From: Pelargonium nanum
Lineage: Eukaryota > Streptophyta > Magnoliopsida > Geraniales > Geraniaceae
Length of the DNA stretch: 25,920 bases
Assembly (NCBI GenBank): GCA_036897485.1
Contig: JAYMTF010001143.1
Span: 1-25,920 of the forward strand
Reading direction: 5' to 3'
This document shows positions 21,194 to 25,920 of the stretch, piece by piece (the stretch's first letter is position 1; each line of letters begins with the position of its first letter). Below the pieces are notes generated by a model. The model was not told the origin of the DNA and searched no databases. It saw only the letters and a list, made by a program, of their open reading frames with translations. Made by a program: the position numbers and the translations under genes.

Positions 21194-22183
21194 TTTGTTC
21201 TTCTTTGAGAAATAAATCTATATCAAAAAATAAGGAATTATAACTATCCCCGTATCTTTTGTGGTTTCATAGTAAGTGTTTAGTTGAAAGGAAAATTCTG
21301 GGATTTGCCCAGTAATGTATTGTTAGGCCACATGGAAGTTGCAATTAAGCATTCAGTTTTGTGCATATAAATTGATTATTACTGCAGATCTGTGGCTTTT
21401 GGCTGAGCAAATACCCTTGCAGACACTTGATGCAACTGAAGAGAGGTACGCAATATCTAGGGTTTGATAAAAAAAGAAGGTACGTTTCAACTTTCAAACC
21501 CAGTTCCTTATCATTCCTTTCAAGCCTAATTGAGATGAGAAAATATTTTGTGGTGAGATTTGGACTTCTATTTGTTCGCTTATTTACTTTAAGCTAACTT
21601 CAAGGCGCATGTTTAAACCCTTTATAGAGCTGCCATTGTAGTTGGGAGTTAGGCCATATGAATCGTACTTGTACCTAATCTTTGTTTTCTTCAATAGTTT
21701 ATACAATCTTTCTATTTCATATTCTATTATTGTCACTTGCCACTCTAATTATAGTACCCATCACCTACCATCACACGGCGCGATTAATGTTTGAAACATT
21801 AGCTATCTGCTGCTATCAATGATTGAATATTCGATCTGTAGATTTTTACTGATCTTTTAATATGGGCATTGATTTCTATAACTGCTGAACTAGTTGTTTT
21901 GGGATAAATACAAAAGAATTGTGCAGAAGCCGGAACACCAGGAAATACCGGAATAGAAACTGCACATAAATTTGCACAAGACAGGAGTGAAACATCATCA
22001 TCAAAAGGGTAATAAGGTAATTAATTGAACTGTCTGTCAGTATTTGTATAAGTTTTACACTATTGATTGTAACATTTATCTACATGTTGGATATGCTGTG
22101 GAATTGAAAGTGGTGATAGATGCACAGTGAAGTACATATTTTTGTGGTGCCTGTAAATATGTACATTTTGTCCTTACAAGTAG
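21194..22183. other. Intergenic stretch with two exon-like islands
   Basis: No protein gene was recognised. Two islands with good splice borders stand out: 21388-21445 (TACTGCAG before, GTACGC after) and 21927-22008 (TTGTGCAG before, GTAATAAG after). Joined to each other they give no continuous open frame, so they could be non-coding exons, perhaps of a transcript extending from the S40 locus. Confidence 0.3.
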
Positions 22184-22535
22184 GGTTGTTTACTAATTAC
22201 AAATGGGCCCGGATTGGACCTATTAGGTATTGTCTGGTTCTGATCCAAATTTTGTCTGGACTCTGGACCGATTTTTTTATTAACTTTTTTCTCTTCGAAA
22301 TTTTATAAAATTTTGTTTTTACGAGTTTAGATCCAAATTCTCTTCATTATTTTTCATTCTGGTCTGGTATTCGGATTACAATTTGTTATATTTCAGTCTG
22401 GTTTGCAAAATATTTGTATTTTTTTACTTTTTGCAAATTCAGTCATGGCAGTCTGGTGTGCCAATCGCCAATCCGGTCAATTCCGGTCCGGTCCAGTTCC
22501 GATCTGGTTTTGGACCGTTGAAACATCCGTGATTG
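22184..22535. repeat. Degenerate GGTCCGGT-type repeat element
   Basis: The stretch is bounded by GGGCCCGGATTGGACC and by TCCGGTCCGGTCCAGTTCC...TTTTGGACCG, with CTGGTCTGG, TCAGTCTGGTT and similar motifs between. Such derivatives are common in dicot intergenic DNA; the origin is not established here. Shorter relatives occur near 2700, 8330, 10160 and 16140. Confidence 0.5.
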
Positions 22536-22774
22536 GTAGGTCCCACATTGCCATGGACTAAAAGTTTAAAACTAGCCCTTTATTAGCAATACCTGTGAAA
22601 TTTCAAACTGATGCCAAATAAGACTTATCCAGCAGTATATCTATGTTCTTGTAGAGCCATAGACAATGGAAAAAAAGAAAGTAAATGAGAGATTCATTAA
22701 AATAACTCCAATCCCAACCACTAATGACAGGTTTGGGACGGATCATTTAATAGCCGATTCTCTTATAGCTCCCA

Positions 22775-22783
22775 TATTTATAA
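22775..22783 (+). promoter_or_regulatory. TATA box of the Ole e 1-like gene
   Basis: TATTTATAA in the context CCCATATTTATAAGC lies 66 bases before the ATG at 22849. Confidence 0.65.
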
Positions 22784-22848
22784 GCTGCAATTTCCATATG
22801 TTTCTCCTCACTCTCATTCGCATATTCACTTGATCATTGCTTGCTTCC

Positions 22849-23924
22849 ATGGCGTTTCTTAAATTCGTTGTCTTCTTTGTGTTGGCTCTTGCAGGAATTG
22901 GCCTCTCGGCATGCCAGCAAGTTCTGAAGGGCAAGGTCTCTTGCCTCGATTGCCCTCAGCACTATGACCTATCAGGTCGGTTCGGTTTTAACTCTCGTCG
23001 TGTCCATAACATATACATATATGTTCATGAGGCAATTGCACACACACAACTTTTTTTCACGACAAATAGATAGGCTGAATTTTTGCTGAACCATTTTCTT
23101 GGTTGCAATTATCTCGATAACATGTTAGTTTGATCATGTGCGAGTCACTTGTTACAGTTGCTTTGGTTGTAACTCTCATCGTGCCCGTAACATACATATA
23201 TGGACACGAGAATATTTCATATACCTCACTTGAACTATGTCTCTTTTTCCCTTTGCCTAGAACTCTTTTTTTTCTCTTTTGTAACTATCGTGGACTTTCA
23301 CCGGACCATTCTGTTAGTCATAATTAACATAATTACGTAATATTATGATGGTTTGATCATATGCGAGTTACGTGTGAAATTGTCTTAAATTAAAAAATTA
23401 CCCTTTTGTGGAATTGCAAATGAAACATAGTATCTGAAACTGCTCTTATGGAAATTGCAACTGATTTGAGTAATTTTGTCGTCTTTTCTTGTGTTCTAGG
23501 CATCAAAATTCTCGTCAAGTGTGATAAAGTGAAGAAGCTGACTCTAGCAACCACCGAAGAAGATGGCATCTTCCAAGTCGATCTCCCCTCAGACGCAAAC
23601 CCGAATTCTCAAACTTCTTCTCCGAAGAAGTGCAACGCAAAGCTTTTCGGAGGTCCAACCCAAATATATGCCACAAACACGAACATGATGTCTAGTGTTG
23701 TCAAGGCCACAGACTCCAACTCCTACACCATCTCCACCCCTCTTGCCTTCTCCACCACTTGCTCTGTAAACGGGAAAGACGCGAACTGCGAGAACAAGAG
23801 CAAGAACACGAACACAAACATGTTTGATTCGTCCGAGGTTCTTGGTCTTCCCGTGCCACCAGAGTGGGGCTTGGCACCAGCAAGCTTCTACATTCCTTTT
23901 ATTCCCATCATTGGTATACCCTAA
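22849..23924 (+). CDS. Ole e 1 / extensin-type secreted protein
   Basis: Two coding exons, 22849-22975 and 23500-23924, joined in phase 1 across a GT/AG intron to give 183 residues. The family is secreted, cysteine-rich and cell-wall associated; members act in pollen tubes, roots or vascular tissue, and the tissue here is unknown. Signal peptide about 1-21 (MAFLKFVVFFVLALAGIGLS then AC). The Ole e 1 domain spans about 25-100: KGKVSCLDCPQHYDLSGIKI, VKCDKV, TTEEDGIFQVDLP and KKCNAKLFGGP. Cysteines are at 22, 32, 35, 50, 87, 130 and 139. One sequon is at N141 (NKS). The tail ends with a hydrophobic, proline-containing stretch WGLAPASFYIPFIPIIGIP. An upstream in-frame TTG at 22837 is not the start; the ATG at 22849 has good context (CCATGG). 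Confidence 0.92.
22976..23499 (+). other. Intron of the Ole e 1-like gene, internally duplicated
   Basis: A 524-bp intron made mostly of two diverged direct copies, about 22985-23155 and 23165-23385. Shared anchors are TAACTCTCRTCGTG followed by TAACATA..CATATATG, and TTTGATCATRTGCGAGT. Offsets are 181 bp at the start and 223 bp at the end. Confidence 0.8.
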
Positions 23925-24411
23925 GAAAAAAGAAGAAGAAGATGTTAATGATGGGCCATTGTGTTTGAATACACATATAGATATTGGCCTTTGTTATGTT
24001 TAGAATTGATGTGTTTCTTATGTGTTTTGTGTGGTGTGGGTTTAAGACTTGTGAGACTAAGATTTTGGAACTTGGAAGCATTAGAATGCTATTTCTGATT
24101 GTCCATCATATGGGGGTGTATGTACTATATGTATTAATCTATAGCTTTAGTTTTGCATGTTGTAAAATTCGAGTTTCTTCGTTCATATAATATTCCATGT
24201 GTCGTTACATGTCACCTTAGTTGCAAGTAGAAAAGACAAGCAGGTAGAATTGAGAATTCGATTTTTAGATTGTGCAAGTCTGAGCGGGGTTGGACAGCGA
24301 GTCTTGTGGGTTTCAAAAAAAATAACCACAGCATAAACAAATGATTGATAATTCATGAAATGATAGATTCTCCTAGAATTAACTGAGTTTCAGCCACTAA
24401 AAGGTTGCTTA
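23925..24411. other. 3' flank of the Ole e 1-like gene
   Basis: The first 250-280 bases are probably the 3' UTR. The rest is AT-rich and nothing further was recognised. Confidence 0.5.
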
Positions 24412-24749
24412 TATTATTTAGGTAAAATATCCAATTTGGTTCCCGATCTTTGGTGTTTTGACTCAATTTGATTCTTGAACTTTGTTCTGACCCAAACTGG
24501 TCCATGAACTTTCACATATTGACCCAAAATGGTCTTTGCCTTTAGAGCTTAAATCAAAAGTTCAAGGACCAAATTGGGTCAATATTTGAAAGTTCAGGGA
24601 CCATTTTGGGTCAAAACAAAGTTCAGGGACCAAATTGAGTCAAAATGTGAAAGTTCAAGGACTAATTTTGGTTAAACAAAGTTTAGGGACCAAATTGAGT
24701 CAAAACAAGAAAGTTCGGAGATCAAATTGTGTCTTTTACCTATTATTTA
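24412..24749. mobile_element. Mutator-type foldback MITE with 9-bp target duplication
   Basis: The element proper is 24421-24740 (320 bp). It is flanked by a perfect direct repeat TATTATTTA (24412-24420 and 24741-24749). Its ends GGTAAAATATCCAATTTGGT and, read inward from the right, GGTAAAAGACACAATTTGAT begin inverted arms that stay similar for roughly 80 bases. The arms and centre are built of units of about 35-40 bp with the core GGGACCAAATTGAGTC...AAAGTTCA. The 9-bp target duplication and long inverted arms fit Mutator-like elements. No transposase is encoded. Confidence 0.9.
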
Positions 24750-25222
24750 TACTCCGTTTAATTGTTTCTTTCTTGTGTGTAAAAGAGTTGCAAGTCCTAC
24801 ATTTATTGGCCACTTTTAGTTCACTTTTGTTGGGGGTGATGTTACATAGTTTCATAATTTTCCACTTTTGAACTTTCATTTATGAATCAATAGAAAAAAT
24901 CACCACAAACATGATATAATTTCAACCCTTGTTGAATTAAAGAAAAGCTTCCTATGGGTAGTTGAGCTCTATCACTTGATCATCAATTTTCTATTAAAAA
25001 TGATTCATGAAATGCATCATCACATATGATTTGAAGGCAAAAACTGCAAATTACAGTTACTAAGTTTGGTCCAACTACCAAATGCCATAAATCAATATTA
25101 ATATGACATTGTCAACTGTTTGGGATACACATATAATTTAGTAGTAATTGATTACTACCTTGTACATGTATTAAAATAAGCACAAGTTCATCCAAGCATC
25201 TACATTCACGTGAAACCGCGTT
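24750..25222. other. AT-rich spacer
   Basis: No gene or repeat was recognised in this stretch. Confidence 0.45.
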
Positions 25223-25458
25223 AAAATCATTGATCTATATACCAAGCCATGTTGGGCCAAGCGGTTGATGCGTTTTGAATTTCCTTTGAGGTCTCAGGTT
25301 CAAGCCTCCTTGTCGACGGTATGGGATGGGATTTATGGGTTTAAGGGGAGAGCTAACAACTAACTCGGGTGACGCACCCACTAGGGGGTGAGAAACACAG
25401 GCATTTGTAGGCTTGTTGTACCATCGCTCATCAAAAAAAAAAAAATCATTGATCTATA
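25223..25458 (+). mobile_element. SINE with 17-bp target duplication
   Basis: The element (25240-25441) begins near ACCAAGCCATG, with an A box TGGGCCAAGCGG (25253-25264) and a B box GGTTCAAGCC (25297-25306). It ends in a short poly(A) run. It is flanked by a perfect duplication AAAATCATTGATCTATA (25223-25239 and 25442-25458). The tRNA-like promoter, about 200-bp length, A tail and long target duplication identify a fairly young tRNA-derived SINE. It is a different family from the ones at 1-102 and 11413-11575. Confidence 0.92.
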
Positions 25459-25519
25459 AATAATTTAAAAATGAGTTGGTCCATTGAGGCCTCAATGATT
25501 TTATTTCGAACATGTTAGT

Positions 25520-25920
25520 TTTTTTTTTAATGGAAACACCTTATATTATTAAATCATGCTCAATTGCCTTGGTACATACAAGAGACCCCATACATACAAG
25601 ACTGAGACCAGACCCAGAACAGAGCAATGGTAGAAAACTACCCTTCCCTGCCTTCCTGATCCCTTAAACCACGAGACACAGCCCGTTTTTTGATTCAAAA
25701 CTAGCCTACCATTAACCCAAAACACTAAAACAGAAAACCGAAATAAACTAACTGCACCTAACACAAACCAACCTAATAAAACATGAACTAAAGCACTCCA
25801 AATCAAACTACTAACAAAACAGTAAAAGAAATTAAATCTACGAATACCCCTAATCGTCCAAACTCACACACCATTCAAGGTTGGCACCCCGGATCCTATC
25901 TCGAGACCCGACATGGCTAG
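25520..25920 (-). mobile_element. Probable 3' end of a LINE, reverse orientation
   Basis: A T-tract (25520-25529) is followed by a compositionally distinct, cytosine/adenine-rich stretch that runs to the window edge. Read on the minus strand it is a G/T-rich sequence ending in a poly(A), with an open frame at 25549-25806 that is low in complexity. That arrangement is usual for the 3' end of plant L1-type LINEs. No reverse transcriptase motif is inside the window, so the call is tentative. Confidence 0.4.

Noticed and set aside
22837..22848. TTG start four codons upstream of the Ole e 1-like ATG
   Set aside because: Non-ATG initiation is not needed; the ATG at 22849 has good context and starts a clean signal peptide.
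24421..24740. CRISPR-like array of spaced repeats
   Set aside because: The units are contiguous, diverged and inverted, inside an element with terminal repeats and target duplication in plant nuclear DNA.

Overview
The window reads as nuclear DNA of a dicot plant. It has AT-rich intergenic DNA, GT/AG spliced genes, small non-autonomous transposons (Stowaway-, Harbinger/hAT- and Mutator-type MITEs), tRNA-derived SINEs, and plant-only gene families (CRIB-RhoGAP of Rop GTPases, germin-like proteins, S40/DUF584, Ole e 1-like). The species cannot be fixed from the sequence alone.

Layout, left to right. (1) A Rop GTPase-activating protein gene on the minus strand (1493-4454, five coding exons). 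A stop codon comes right after the GAP domain, and remnants of a longer C-terminal tail lie further downstream (688-834). (2) A cluster of three intronless germin-like protein genes on the plus strand (5201-5812, 8619-9242, 11715-12344). All keep the manganese ligands but lack the N-terminal cysteine pair. The second and third are a recent tandem duplicate that carried about 600 bp of upstream DNA. (3) Between the second and third germin genes, a minus-strand promoter and first exon with no visible rest of gene (9754-10135). (4) RPS14, encoding cytosolic ribosomal protein uS11/eS14, on the minus strand (12897-15908, six coding exons). Its first coding exon is only the ATG, and a large first intron contains tandem repeats. 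(5) A single-exon S40/DUF584 senescence-regulator gene on the plus strand (17247-17945). Its 3' flank is a tandem duplication of about 600-680 bp. (6) Nearly 5 kb without a convincing protein gene, holding MITEs and two exon-like islands. (7) A two-exon Ole e 1/extensin-type secreted protein gene on the plus strand (22849-23924). (8) A repeat-rich right end: a Mutator-type foldback MITE with a 9-bp target duplication, a SINE with a 17-bp target duplication, and probably the 3' end of a LINE running off the edge.

The genes do not form one pathway; this is ordinary euchromatic gene order. No clearly new biological system was found. The most notable themes are repeated small-scale tandem duplication in non-coding DNA beside or inside nearly every gene, the orphan promoter-plus-exon facing the second germin gene, the altered C-terminus of the RopGAP, and the tandemly expanded first intron of RPS14.
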